A stretch of 48,666 nucleotides of DNA from Microcaldota archaeon (GCA_021797995.1 JAJZYR010000002.1:1-48666); one strand, 5' to 3'. Counted from the first letter of the stretch, positions 16,929-26,434 are shown. A program made the numbers and translations. The notes: generated by a model from the letters alone, not told the origin.

Positions 16929-18169
16929 TTTACGTGCCTGGCGTTCCGCTTCCTCTCCCTGTAATACAGTATCAGGAGGATCACGATGATTATCAGCATC
17001 ACCAGCGCTATCAGCCCGCCTCCGGTTGAGAGCCTTGAGCTAGATCTGATGAAAGTGGTTGCGTTTATCGATGCTGCTGCCATCTGCACTGGCACTGTTA
17101 TCTCCTGGCTGACGTTCTGCCTTAGGCTGTTGAGATAGTCTATCTGCACAGGTATCTGGTAGATACCGTTCTGCACGCTCCTTGAAGCAGTCAATGTCAG
17201 TGTTACTGGAGACTGGCTGTCTGCCGCTATGCTGCCTACGAATACGGAGTTGCCGCCATACGGCACGAAGCCCTTGACAGGCACTACTGCCGCAGTGACC
17301 GCTGAAGCCGGCGATGTTCCGGTGTTGGTCAATACCAATGATATGGAGAAGATGCCGCCGGGACTGGGCACGGATGGCGAGAGAGTCAGCCCTGATTCAG
17401 TTATGTTTATGATCCCAGTGGTAAGGAACTGCGTGTCGTTGTATGCCTGGCTGAGGCTAGTCCCATTATAGTAGTCCACGGTAAGGTTGGCCGGGAACGA
17501 CGCGGTGGCGTTTCTGGATACGAATACTCTCTCGTTGATGAGCATGGAGTTTTGCGGCGCGATCGAGTTCACCTCGACCGGCTGCTGGTTGAGCAGCACG
17601 GCGTCAGGAGATGGCGGTGCCATGGATATGGAGAGCGCATTGAGCGTGATCGGGCCGGAGTTGGTGATGTTGACAGTAATGTTCTGTGTGATGCCGTCTG
17701 TCAGCACCTTTGGCGAGACATTGACCGAGATTGGCTGCTGGCACGAGTGCACAGTGAAGCTCACGTTCTTTGTCTCGCTATCGGTGTAGAGCACGTAGTA
17801 GTAATAGTTGATTGATATCTGCGCCGGTATGAAGAGCGAGGCGTTGGCGTAGACGAAGACGGGCATCTTGAACGTCTCTGTTGTGTTCGGCGGTATAGTT
17901 CCAACGCCAAGCGTTGTGGAGTAGATGCCGTGGGTGTTCTGCAGGCTAAGCATCGTGTCCTGCATCGATCCGATGCTGCTCTGGCCATAGTTGGTTATTG
18001 TTATAGGTATATAGTTTGTCAGGCCCCTGCACAGGAAAGTCGCGTTTGTGGTAAGCATATATCCGAGCGGGGCGGGCACCGGAGACGGACCACTCTGGCC
18101 AGCAGAAACAAGCGCAACTAGCGCAAGCAGCATCGACACCTTCAGCATCGACAGTTTGCCAAGACTCAT
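16925..18169 (-). CDS. Secreted S-layer-like adaptor (COG1361-type) with C-terminal membrane anchor
   Basis: Has a signal peptide ([19 protein letters not shown]), about 350 residues of repeated beta domains and a C-terminal helix ([18 protein letters not shown]) followed by the basic stop [13 protein letters not shown]. The extracellular part contains at least three NEW3/CARDB-like units, each with a phrase like [22 protein letters not shown] or [12 protein letters not shown]. Many N-glycosylation sequons (NTT, NAS, NIT) are present. Its place between the ATPase and permease genes, overlapping both by four bases, says it is the extracytoplasmic partner of this ABC complex, comparable in role to MacA. 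Confidence 0.85.
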   Translation of the reverse strand: MSLGKLSMLKVSMLLALVALVSAGQSGPSPVPAPLGYMLTTNATFLCRGLTNYIPITITNYGQSSIGSMQDTMLSLQNTHGIYSTTLGVGTIPPNTTETFKMPVFVYANASLFIPAQISINYYYYVLYTDSETKNVSFTVHSCQQPISVNVSPKVLTDGITQNITVNITNSGPITLNALSISMAPPSPDAVLLNQQPVEVNSIAPQNSMLINERVFVSRNATASFPANLTVDYYNGTSLSQAYNDTQFLTTGIINITESGLTLSPSVPSPGGIFSISLVLTNTGTSPASAVTAAVVPVKGFVPYGGNSVFVGSIAADSQSPVTLTLTASRSVQNGIYQIPVQIDYLNSLRQNVSQEITVPVQMAAASINATTFIRSSSRLSTGGGLIALVMLIIIVILLILYYRERKRNARHVK

Positions 18170-18882
18170 TTTACTACCCCCTTCTTCTCCATCTTCTCTA
18201 CCCTGCCATCGCGTATGTGGATCACCATGTCGCAGTACTTTGTGATGTCTGGATTGTGGGTAACCATGATTATTGTGACCTTCCTCTTCCTGCTTATCTC
18301 CCTGAGCAGCTTGATGACCTCGTCTCCGGAATGCGTATCGAGGTTTCCAGTTGGCTCGTCAGCGAGTATCAGGGTTGGATCGTTGACAAGGGCCCTGGCT
18401 ATGGCGACGCGCTGCTGCTGGCCTCCGCTCAGTTGCGTGGGTTTGAGCATCAGCCTGTCTGATAGCCCGAGCGTGGACAGTATTGAGTCCGCCTTCTTCC
18501 TCCGCTCGTGAGGGGACATGCTCGTCATCATGAGCGGCAGCTCGACGTTGGCTTCGGCCGTCAGCCCGACTATCAGGTTGTACGCCTGGAAGACGAAGCC
18601 GAGCTTCTTGTTCCTGAAGTTGGCGAGTTGGTTGCCATTCATCTTCGCAGTCGGCACTCCGTCTATGTAGACCTCTCCTGCGGTGGGCTTGTCTATGGTG
18701 CCGAGTATGTTCATGAGAGTCGATTTTCCGCTGCCTGACGGTCCGACTATCGCCGCGAAGTCACCTTCGCCAAGGCTGAATGAGACCTTCTCAAGGGCCC
18801 TCACCTTTATGTCGCCGGAACGGTATATCTTCTCAAGGTTCTTAACTTGGACAGAATAATTCGCCACATTTGCCTTTGCCAT
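18166..18882 (-). CDS. ABC transporter ATPase, LolD/MacB type
   Basis: Drives the permease above. All motifs are intact: Walker [10 protein letters not shown] (47-55), Q-loop in GFVFQAYNL, signature [15 protein letters not shown], Walker [13 protein letters not shown] and H-loop IIMVTHNPD. It is first in the three-gene operon. Start needs care: a TATA box GTATATATAC is centred only about 11 bp before ATG 18882, so that ATG could not be on the transcript it drives. The in-frame GTG at 18867 lies about 26 bp from the TATA box and gives [15 protein letters not shown], a more usual N-terminus. I regard 18867 as the likelier true start but report the longer frame. Confidence 0.93.
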   Translation of the reverse strand: MAKANVANYSVQVKNLEKIYRSGDIKVRALEKVSFSLGEGDFAAIVGPSGSGKSTLMNILGTIDKPTAGEVYIDGVPTAKMNGNQLANFRNKKLGFVFQAYNLIVGLTAEANVELPLMMTSMSPHERRKKADSILSTLGLSDRLMLKPTQLSGGQQQRVAIARALVNDPTLILADEPTGNLDTHSGDEVIKLLREISRKRKVTIIMVTHNPDITKYCDMVIHIRDGRVEKMEKKGVVK

Positions 18883-18887
18883 GCAAA

Positions 18888-18898
18888 GTATATATACC
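18888..18898 (-). promoter_or_regulatory. TATA box of ABC operon
   Basis: GGTATATATAC on the minus strand; about 26 bp from GTG 18867. Confidence 0.55.
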
Positions 18899-18917
18899 TT
18901 GGTTCTTTCTTCGATTC

Positions 18918-18962
18918 TATTTCGCTTTGCCGTGCTGTAGGCGCAATGCGAAAAGCGAAATA
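18918..18962. promoter_or_regulatory. Inverted repeat upstream of ABC operon, possible operator
   Basis: TATTTCGCTTT (18918-18928) and AAAGCGAAATA (18952-18962) form perfect 11-bp arms around a 23-nt spacer. A third half-site, AAAAGCGAAT, follows at once (18962-18971). It lies 20-75 bp upstream of the operon TATA box, the place for a regulator binding site; a hairpin is the alternative. Confidence 0.5.
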
Positions 18963-18971
18963 AAAGCGAAT

Positions 18972-19469
18972 AATTCAGTAGTTGGACATTTCACGATGTA
19001 GGTACCCTTTCTTCTGCTAATGCGGAAGTTCCATAAACTTTTCCTGTGTATCAAAATAAGACGGCAGCAACACTAAGACGGCAGCAACACGCTGTCGACC
19101 TGTTGCATGGATCCATATCATGCTGAGCGGAGCTGCCGCCATTTCTGACGGCAGACTGCCGCATGTTGACTCAATGAGTATATCAAAAACAAAGAATAAG
19201 AAACCTGCGCCTTTCGGCGGGACATCAAAGAGAGAGTATCAAGGGACAAATATTCTCCGGAACATATCCCAGATATTGGCAACAGTCTTGAATAACGCTT
19301 CGTACGTGATCCACAACCCGAGGGTGGTGACCAGAGTCAACAAAGACCATGCAAGACTGGCCGCAAAACAGGAGCATGCGGGCTGCACAAAAGTTCTATT
19401 CCCTACGGCAAGCGCTTTCTCTAATCTCAGAAGACAAAGTGCATATTTACGACAACAGGATAACAGGTG
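18972..19469. other. Long intergenic region with tandem 17-bp repeat
   Basis: No firm gene. A perfect 17-bp direct repeat (TAAGACGGCAGCAACAC) occupies 19057-19073 and 19074-19090, and GCAACA/TGTTGC forms a small hairpin over its end. A plus-strand frame from ATG 19174 (MSISKTKNKKPAPFGG) runs 104 residues to 19488 with plausible composition, but it ends inside the tRNA gene and has no ribosome binding site or promoter; I leave it as a weak candidate. Confidence 0.35.
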
Positions 19470-19568
19470 CGCCGGGGTAGGGATTTGAACCCTAACTTCC
19501 TTGCGGAAACCAGATCTCGAGTTTCGCCTGCGGACAACTGGCGCGTTACCGGATTCCGCCACCCCGGC
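19470..19568 (-). tRNA. tRNA-Ser (anticodon CGA) with 15-nt intron
   Basis: Minus-strand cloverleaf with acceptor GCCGGGG/CCCCGGC, discriminator G, D-stem GCG/CGC, a long variable arm (TTCC-GCAA-GGAA) and T-arm TAGGG/CCCTA. Uninterrupted folding fails at the anticodon stem. Removing TTGTCCGCAGGCGAA (19523-19537) restores CCAGA/TCTGG around the loop CTCGAGA, giving anticodon CGA. Long variable arm, G73 and the GACTCGAGATC pattern all point to serine. The intron therefore sits within the 5' side of the anticodon stem, not at the usual 37/38 site. No CCA encoded. Confidence 0.88.
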
Positions 19569-19656
19569 ACTCTGGTGTTGTCTCTATATTATGTAAACAG
19601 GGATTTATATTAGTAAAGCTTTATTACAACGCGGCGGATCCGCCCCGTGATGCTTG

Positions 19657-21165
19657 ATGAGCTACTCGATAAACAGGTACGTGATAGCATGCAGCGTCGT
19701 GCTCTTCCTATTCAGCACGTTCATCATACTCAGCGCTTACGGCACCAGCGGAGTCGGCTGGGATTTCCTCTCCCATTATCTTGACGGGAGAACGCTGTCA
19801 AGCGGTTACTTCTATTCGCACCTTGATACATTCAGCAGGAGCGTGCCTGTAAACATCACTATAGGCGGGACCGTTTATACATACCGCACAGTCCCGCCGC
19901 TGACGGTAAGCGACAGGTTCTACTTTGACGATGTATGGGAGCCGCTCTCCCCCGTCCTGATAGGGATATTCATACTGCTTGCCGGCGGAATGGCCCTCGA
20001 GCTGTATCTCGTCTTCCTTATCGCGCTCCTCTTCGTAGCCTCGTATGTAGCAGCGAGGAAGCTGGACCTGAACCCGCTGCTCCTCTGCTCGATAATGATA
20101 GGACCGTACGTGCTGATGGTTACTGTGCTGTACAATGGCGCGGAGATCCTCGCGCTGAGCCTCGCCCTGATTGCGGTAGGATTTGCCTCAAGAAAGGATT
20201 ACAGGGCAGGCGTGGCGTTTGGGCTGATGGGGCTTGCAAAGTACGACAGCCTTATACTCTCGCCCATGCTCCTTCTCCTCGGGGGCTGGAAAGGCGTTCT
20301 CAAGGCAATTGCGCTCTTTGCCCTTGTTGCTTCCCCATGGCTGATATTCAATTTCCTCTTATTCGGGAATCCGCTCCAGAGCTATATGATAAGCATTATC
20401 GAGACGCAGCCGCAGCATGCAAGCCTGATCGCATATTTCCAGCTGCTCGGCTCCATCATATGGTATCCTGCCATATTGCTTCTTGTAGCCATCGCGCTCC
20501 TTGCCTATATCGGCAGGAAGGGGGCATGGATGAAGAGGCTCTCGGCAAGGGCGGTAAAACGCGTCCTGAGGAAGCAGGAGGCGCGCGTGCTCGCCCTCTT
20601 CCTGCTCCTTGCGTTCGCCGGATTCCTGCTGGTGTACAACAGCGTACAGGGGCCGGCAAGGCTCGGATACCTAGCATATGGCAGCACGGCGATGCTGGCG
20701 GCTTCGGCACTGGGCTGCAAGACCATAAGCAATGCAAGGATAAGGGCAGGCAGGCACTGCCTCAAGGTTGGGCAGCTGCTCCCGTATCTGGTCTTCCTTG
20801 CCAGCCTGACGCTCCTCGCCGTGGTATATCTGAGCTGGAGCGGCATAGGCTTTAACGTCCTTGGGAGCCTGGGATCCAGGGCTCCGGAGTTTGCTGCTGC
20901 GGTAAACGCGCTCCAGGTCCACGGCCTTCTCAACTGCAGGATAGTCTCAAACGCATGGCCATACATGAACTACTATAACGTAACGGCATATGCGCCTTAC
21001 CTCTGCAATGCAACCGTGGAAAGGATGCCGATAGTCGTATTCGGGAATATAGGCGTTTCAAGCTACTGCACGGGATCGGTTTACAGCCTTGCAGGAATCT
21101 CAAGGAGCTATGTTTATCCAAACTTCTCCATATACCTTCCTGATAACTACACCTGCATGAAGTAA
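19657..21165 (+). CDS. Polytopic membrane protein, GT-C glycosyltransferase-like
   Basis: About ten hydrophobic helices spread over 502 residues, starting with a signal-anchor (YVIACSVVLFLFSTFIILSA). The first extracytoplasmic loop contains GVGWDFLSHYLDGRTL, with an Asp where GT-C (GT39/GT83-like) transferases carry the catalytic acid, and a polar loop with VNITIGGTVYTYR follows. The C-terminal 100 residues are extracytoplasmic with several Cys (LLNCRIVSN, YLCNATV, YTCMK). It may transfer a sugar from a lipid carrier; the assignment is by topology. ATG 19657 directly follows an in-frame TTG. The next gene is a membrane GT2, so both may build a surface glycan. Confidence 0.6.
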   Translation: MSYSINRYVIACSVVLFLFSTFIILSAYGTSGVGWDFLSHYLDGRTLSSGYFYSHLDTFSRSVPVNITIGGTVYTYRTVPPLTVSDRFYFDDVWEPLSPVLIGIFILLAGGMALELYLVFLIALLFVASYVAARKLDLNPLLLCSIMIGPYVLMVTVLYNGAEILALSLALIAVGFASRKDYRAGVAFGLMGLAKYDSLILSPMLLLLGGWKGVLKAIALFALVASPWLIFNFLLFGNPLQSYMISIIETQPQHASLIAYFQLLGSIIWYPAILLLVAIALLAYIGRKGAWMKRLSARAVKRVLRKQEARVLALFLLLAFAGFLLVYNSVQGPARLGYLAYGSTAMLAASALGCKTISNARIRAGRHCLKVGQLLPYLVFLASLTLLAVVYLSWSGIGFNVLGSLGSRAPEFAAAVNALQVHGLLNCRIVSNAWPYMNYYNVTAYAPYLCNATVERMPIVVFGNIGVSSYCTGSVYSLAGISRSYVYPNFSIYLPDNYTCMK

Positions 21166-21309
21166 TCTCGCGGTTCCTGCGGTATAACGCCGGAGCGCCC
21201 AGCAACCCAAAAGCTAATAAAACAATGAGTATATTCATATAGCATTAGGCAATAAGCTGTTTACTTGCAAGCTGTTTACCTGCACTAGGCATAGACCAAT
21301 CTGAGGCAC

Positions 21310-22863
21310 ATGGAACATACAAGAAGGGATTATAGGCTGCGTTTTTTCAGCATAATATTGTTTGCCGTGCTGACAGTTATAGGGACGGTGTTTTCCGTGT
21401 ACCTGCTGCTTTACGCAGATACGCTGTATACGTATACAGTGGCTGTGCTCTTCCTGGTGCTCTCGCTGATATCCGGATTCTTCAATGTTACCACGTCTTA
21501 CTGGTACTACCGCTCGTTCTTCTACAAGGAGCATCTTGATGGCATACGCAAAGCGCTTATGCCACTGAAAGTCCTTCCGACAGTGGCGGTTGCGGTACCT
21601 GTGTTTAATGAGGACCCAAAGACAGTGGAAAGGAGCCTGCTCAGCCTGAAGGGCATGAACTACCCGAAAGGGAAGCTCAGATTCTACCTCCTAGACGACT
21701 CCGATGATGTCGCTATCGCATCTGAGCTGGAGCGGTTCAGCAAGTCGAATCAGGTAACTTACCTACATAGGGGGAGCAGGAAAGGCTACAAGGCAGGCGC
21801 ACTGAACAACATGCTCAAGCATTCAAAGGAGGACTTTGTGGCGGTATTCGACTATGACGAGCGACTCACGGACAGGGACTTCCTCGTAGACACGCTGCCG
21901 TATTTCAGCGACAAGTCTGTTTCATACGTACAGACAGAGAAACGGTATGCCAAGGGCAACCTATTTTCCGACAGCATAGACTTATTTGATGCCTTCTTCT
22001 TCAGGTTCGTCCAGCCGGCCCGCGCGCTGAACAACACGGCGATATTCGCTGGCTCGTGCGGCATCATCAGAAAGTCGGCGCTTGACGACATAGGCGGGTT
22101 TCCCGAATACATAATAGAGGATACCTTCTTCTCGTTTGAATCCGACATGAAGAATTACAAAAGCTTATACCTGCCCAAGGTCTATGCGCACGGCAGACCC
22201 ATCCGGAGGTTCAGCGAACTTGCAAAGCAGCAGTGGCGGTACAACTACGGAGACACGCAGTTCCTAAAGTACTTCTTTTCAAGGAGGTCGGAGGCAAGGA
22301 AGAAGAGGCAGCTCTCCCAGATATCTGGCATAGAGTACATGACACACGGATTCGGACTGAACTACCTATCGAGCATTCTTCTGCTCTTCACGCTCGCCTC
22401 CGTGCTGATAGTCTTTTCCTCATTCCCCGTAGCACACGTTACGCTCAACCAGCTCTTTCTCACGAAGAACATCAGCCTCGACCTTGAGATCCTCGGAGTG
22501 GGCGCGCTGCTTCTCTCGATAGCTATGCCGATAGTCCTCACGAAACTGTACTTCGGCTCTGCAAAGAAAGGCGTCATGATATTCATTGTCAACTTCGCCC
22601 TTGCAGGCATACGGGCCAGGGCCGGATTAAACGCCTTCTTTAATCTGAACCCCAAGTTCAAGTGGAGCAGGCCGAAACTCGCAAATAAGTTAAACATACT
22701 GCCGGCCATCAGGAACTCCGCGTTTGAGATAGTGCTGGCATCCGTGCTGCTTGTCTTTGGAACCGCGGCGATAGCCGTGGATAACTTCTTTGGCGGCATG
22801 TGGCTCTTCTGGTACAGCTTCCTATACAGCTCTACCTTCTACTTCTTCTACAAGTATGGTTAG
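21310..22863 (+). CDS. Membrane glycosyltransferase family 2 (cellulose/hyaluronan synthase-like)
   Basis: A processive-type GT2 enzyme of the inner face of the membrane. Two N-terminal helices are followed by the catalytic domain: VAVAVPVFNEDP, FYLLDDSDD (UDP-binding Asp), AVFDYDE (DxD-type metal site), then PEYIIEDT (catalytic Asp region) and the product-binding QQWRYNYGD in place of QxxRW. Four or more helices follow. At 517 residues it is a compact BcsA-like enzyme; no PilZ domain is seen. Together with the preceding GT-C-like protein it suggests synthesis and export of an extracellular polysaccharide or glycolipid. It nearly touches the DUF424 gene. Confidence 0.85.
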   Translation: MEHTRRDYRLRFFSIILFAVLTVIGTVFSVYLLLYADTLYTYTVAVLFLVLSLISGFFNVTTSYWYYRSFFYKEHLDGIRKALMPLKVLPTVAVAVPVFNEDPKTVERSLLSLKGMNYPKGKLRFYLLDDSDDVAIASELERFSKSNQVTYLHRGSRKGYKAGALNNMLKHSKEDFVAVFDYDERLTDRDFLVDTLPYFSDKSVSYVQTEKRYAKGNLFSDSIDLFDAFFFRFVQPARALNNTAIFAGSCGIIRKSALDDIGGFPEYIIEDTFFSFESDMKNYKSLYLPKVYAHGRPIRRFSELAKQQWRYNYGDTQFLKYFFSRRSEARKKRQLSQISGIEYMTHGFGLNYLSSILLLFTLASVLIVFSSFPVAHVTLNQLFLTKNISLDLEILGVGALLLSIAMPIVLTKLYFGSAKKGVMIFIVNFALAGIRARAGLNAFFNLNPKFKWSRPKLANKLNILPAIRNSAFEIVLASVLLVFGTAAIAVDNFFGGMWLFWYSFLYSSTFYFFYKYG

Positions 22864-22867
22864 GCCC

Positions 22868-23176
22868 ATGATCTACTTCAAGGAATACGAAACCGACAAG
22901 GGACTGATTGTTGCTATGTGCGACGAGGAGCTTTTGGGGAGGGTCCTGGCCGATGGCAGAAGGGAACTGGACCTTAAGATGTACTCAGGCTTTTACAAGG
23001 GCGAGCTGGTCACCGAGGATAGCGCAAGGAGCAGGATATCTATGGAGGAGCTCTACACCGCCAATGTCGTGGGCAAGAGGTCAGTGCGGATATTCATAGA
23101 AAAGGGCCTGGCGCAGGAGTCAGATGTCTTAACGATACAGGATATCCCATTCATACATATCTTCAGGATTGTCTAG
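22868..23176 (+). CDS. DUF424 family protein
   Basis: A 102-residue archaeal protein of unknown biochemical role. The family pattern is clear: IYFKEYETDKGLIVAMCDEE, then LLGRVLADGRRELDLKMYSG and a C-terminal NVVGKRSVRIFIEKGL with IPFIHIFRIV. Members are widespread in archaea and often next to translation genes. ATG 22868 gives the usual start; ATG 22856 would overlap the GT2 stop. It is the last gene before the 23S promoter region. Confidence 0.85.
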   Translation: MIYFKEYETDKGLIVAMCDEELLGRVLADGRRELDLKMYSGFYKGELVTEDSARSRISMEELYTANVVGKRSVRIFIEKGLAQESDVLTIQDIPFIHIFRIV

Positions 23177-23362
23177 GAAGGCCTTGCCTGACGGCATCTG
23201 ATTCGCCGCGCGGCCTTGCGATAGATTTTGGATTTATATGCTCTTGTCGGTTTTCCCATCGGCCATATATATTTATCTGGCATATTATGACTGCGGTTCA
23301 CCTTCGATCCGCCTCTGCGGCGTGTTGGATTTCCGGCTTACCCTGCTAACCGGCAACTTCTA
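23177..23362. other. Region upstream of the 23S promoter
   Basis: No gene is seen. Two A/T-rich TATA-like stretches (GGATTTATATGC near 23229 and CCATATATATTTATC near 23262) lie here and could start extra transcripts into the rRNA leader. Confidence 0.3.
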
Positions 23363-23384
23363 AAGAAGGTATATAAACCTTCTT
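23363..23384 (+). promoter_or_regulatory. 23S rRNA promoter: TATA box inside a perfect palindrome
   Basis: AAGAAGGT (23363-23370) and ACCTTCTT (23377-23384) flank ATATAA. The TATA element is thus the centre of an 8-bp inverted repeat. Transcription would start near 23400, giving a leader of about 150 nt before the processing stem. Confidence 0.65.
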
Positions 23385-23398
23385 GTCTCAACTATACG

Positions 23399-23546
23399 CT
23401 GGTGCTTTTGTGGCCACCATTAGCTTGTAGAGGCTCATTTTCGAGGGCTGCTAATGCTTGATGACAAAATCCATTGGTCATAGCCAATGCGCTCTGCCGG
23501 CAAGGCCATAGAAACTACGTGAGATTGCGCTAAGCAATTGATTTGA
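23399..23546 (+). other. 23S rRNA leader with several hairpins
   Basis: The leader can form CATTAGC/GCTAATG, CATTGG/CCAATG and an outer GCGC/GCGC helix. No tRNA and no convincing C/D guide RNA was found in it. Likely involved in precursor processing. Confidence 0.4.
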
Positions 23547-23568
23547 GGAGAAGTTGAAGCTTGATTTT
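23547..23568 (+). other. 5' arm of 23S processing stem
   Basis: This 22-nt arm, beginning GGAGAAGTTGAAGC, pairs with 26435-26455 with a single bulged T, giving a helix of about 21 bp enclosing the whole 23S sequence, as in archaeal rRNA precursors cut by the splicing endonuclease. Confidence 0.85.
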
Positions 23569-26434
23569 ATAAAGCCACCTAGGGGATGGCTTGGCTCTAG
23601 TAACGACGAAGGCCGTGGCAAGCTGCGATAAGCCGAGGGTAGGCGCATGTCAGCCTTTGAACCTCGGATTGCCGAATTGCGCACCATGAACAATGGCGCG
23701 CGTATACGCGGGGAATTGAAATGACTTAGTACCCGCAGGAGAAGAAAGCATATGCGATTCCATGAGTAAAACGATTGAAAGTGGAGCAGGGCAGCCTGAA
23801 TCCGCCTAAGCGATTGGGCGGAGATGTGGGGCAGTTTTTAGGCTTGTGCATTAGCTGAATATTCTGGAAAGAATGGCCAAAGAGAGTAACAGCCTCGTAA
23901 GCGGATACGCACAAGTTGTACTGCAAGAGAGTAGTTGGGCTTGAGAATGTCTAACGAAGACGGGGGCATTAAACCCCAACCCTAAATATTGACTAGAGAC
24001 CGATAGCGAACAAGTAGCGCGAGCGAAAGCTGAAAAGAACCCACGCGTGTGGGATTGAAAAGATCTGAAACTAGGTGGTTACGAGAACGTACGGCACGGA
24101 AGGAATGTACCCTGCTGAAGAGAAGCTGCGAAAGCAGCAATCGTGGCGGGGCGAACAGTGTCGTACATTTCTTCTCGAAGCAAGAGCCAGGGAGTGCATA
24201 GGAGTGGCAAGCCTAACGGCATAGTGAAAGCGAAGGTGCGCAAGCAATGAGGCACCGGGCATGAAAATGCCTAAGTCACTCTTATTCGACCCGAAGCCAT
24301 TGTGATCTACTCGCGGCCAGGACGAAGTCTAGTTTACACTAGATGGAGGTCCGCAACCTATCCTAGTATATCTGGTTGGGTGAGCTGCGTTTAGGGGCGA
24401 TAGACCACTCGAACATGGCAATAGCGGGTCCCCTCCGAAGTATCTTTAGGATAGCCTTGAGCGAGCTTGCACATAAGGTAGAGCGACCGATCTGAAGTTA
24501 TGGGTTCGAAAGGACCCATCTTCCCGTCAAACTCCGAATATATGTGCTGCGTAGACCTCAGGAGTCGGCGTTGTTGGGTAAGCTAGCAACACGATGCTGT
24601 AAAGACAGTTTCTAAGGTTAAGGTCCCCAAATCCTAGTTGAGTGTATCGAAGGACGGTATTATCTAAGACAGTCGGGAGGTAGGCTCAGAAGCAGCCATC
24701 CTTTAAAAAACGCGTAATAGCGTACCGATTAAGATAGTATCTGCCGAAGATGGACGGGGCTAAGCTAGGTACCGAAACCTTAGTCCAGAGATGGAGGTAG
24801 GAGGGCGTGCTGCACGGCTAGAAGTCGGGTCCTGAGATCCGATGGACCGTGCAGTAGTGAAAATCCTGGTGTAAGTAACAGCAAATAATGGTGAAAATCC
24901 ATTACGCCGGAAGCACAAGGTTTTCCTTGTAATAATTGTTAGCTGGGAGTTAGCCGATCCTAAGCCGGGAGCCAATCACTACCCGGCAAAAGGGAAGCAT
25001 GTTAATATCCATGCGCCTAGTGTGTAGGTGTGGCAACACAAGGCGGATTTCTGACGTTTGGGGATAGGCCTGTAAACAGGAGCAGATGGCTGCAGAGTCT
25101 CGTTATGAGGAGAGGCAGCTAAATGATCTGACAATGGCCGAATTCCTGAGCCAGTGAAAAGGAAATCCGCAGCGATCACATTAGCTCGTACCTAGATCTA
25201 GTACAAGTGCTGCTGGCTGAGAAGGCCAAGGCGTGCCGGGAGAACCAAGGTTAGGGAAATCGGCAAAATAGTGGCGAATGTTTTCTATAAGCCATGTCTG
25301 CGCTTGGTAAGTGCAGATATCATTGACAAGGGGGGAACGACTGTTTATCAAAAACACAACTCACCGCAAAGCCGTAAGGCCTAGTACAGTGGGTGACGCC
25401 TGCTCACCGCTAGTACGCGAAACTCCATTTCAACGGAACTAAGCGCTAGCAAAGAGCGGGAGTAACTCTGACTCTCTTTAGGTAGCGTAATACCTCGTCG
25501 CTTAATAGGCGACTTGCATGAATGGCGTAACGATTCCCCCACTGTCCCAATTTTGGACCCGGTGAAATCACTACGTGGTGTACATGCCACGTTCTTTCTG
25601 TGGGTAGCGAAGTCTCTATGAAACTTGACTATAGTCTGTTGCTGTTGTGTCATGGATGCTGCAAAGCGTAAGTGGGAGCGTCGATGCGGTGGTTCCGGCC
25701 ATCGCGGAGCGATCCTGTGACACCACTCTGCATCTATTATGCAACTTACCAGAAATGGAACAACAGCAGATGGATAGTTGGACTGGGCGGTTGCTTTCGA
25801 TAAGGAAACGAAAGTGACCAATGCTCCTCTTAGGAGGGTTGGGAACCCTCCGTTAAGCATAAAGGCAAATGAGGGGCTGACTGTATTCCGAAAAGCGTGG
25901 AATGCAGACTGGAAACAGGGGCTTAACGAACGATGGATGCCTTTTTGATGAGGCACCATGCTGTCAAACAAGTTACTCTAGAGGTAACCGGTTCGTGGCT
26001 GGCGAGAGTTCACATCGACCCAGCCGTTTGATACACCGATATGGGCTTATCTCATCCTGGCGGGGCAGGACCCGCCAATGGTTGGACTGCTCGTCCATTA
26101 AAGAGATACATGAGCTGAGTTCAGTACGTCGCGAGACAGTACGGTAGCAACTACAGAAAGTGTTAATGTCAGAGGATAAGAACTTCTTAATACGAGAGGA
26201 ACGGAAGTTCGGCGCCTCTAGTTGACCGGTTGTCGAAAGGCACTGCCGGGTAGCCACGCGCTAAGTTGATAAGACCTGAAAGCATCTAAGGACGAAGCAA
26301 CATCCGAAACGAGACATTTAGGGTGGCCGTAGTACACGGCTTTGATAGGGCGGGCGTGAAGACAGGGAGCTTCGGCGACCTGTGAGCGCACCGCAACTAA
26401 ATCCTAATTTCAAACTTTTAGAAAAAGTTTGATC
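23569..26434 (+). rRNA. 23S ribosomal RNA
   Basis: Archaeal-type large-subunit rRNA of about 2.87 kb; ends are set to the inside of the processing stem and may be off by a few bases. Landmarks: GGCAAGCTGCGATAAGCC near the 5' end, TTGAAATGACTTAGTACCCG, the L11 region CAGAAGCAGCCATCC, GGTAGCG before helix 69/71, GAGAGTTCACATCGAC, and TACGAGAGGAAC of the sarcin-ricin loop. No large insertion or intron is evident. It is not linked to 16S or 5S in this window. Several normally invariant positions in domain V are altered (see findings), while neighbouring helices remain paired. Reading frames on either strand inside it are not genes. Confidence 0.95.

Noticed and set aside
19239-19562. Minus-strand frame with a hydrophobic C-terminal half
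   Set aside because: Its only start lies inside the tRNA-Ser gene; no internal start or ribosome binding site was found.
23399-23546. C/D-box guide RNA or tRNA in the 23S leader
   Set aside because: A TGATGA box is present at about 23461 but no matching D box in a proper position, and no cloverleaf can be drawn.
23569-26434. Intron or homing endonuclease within 23S rRNA
   Set aside because: Landmarks follow each other at normal distances and no long protein-like frame is present.
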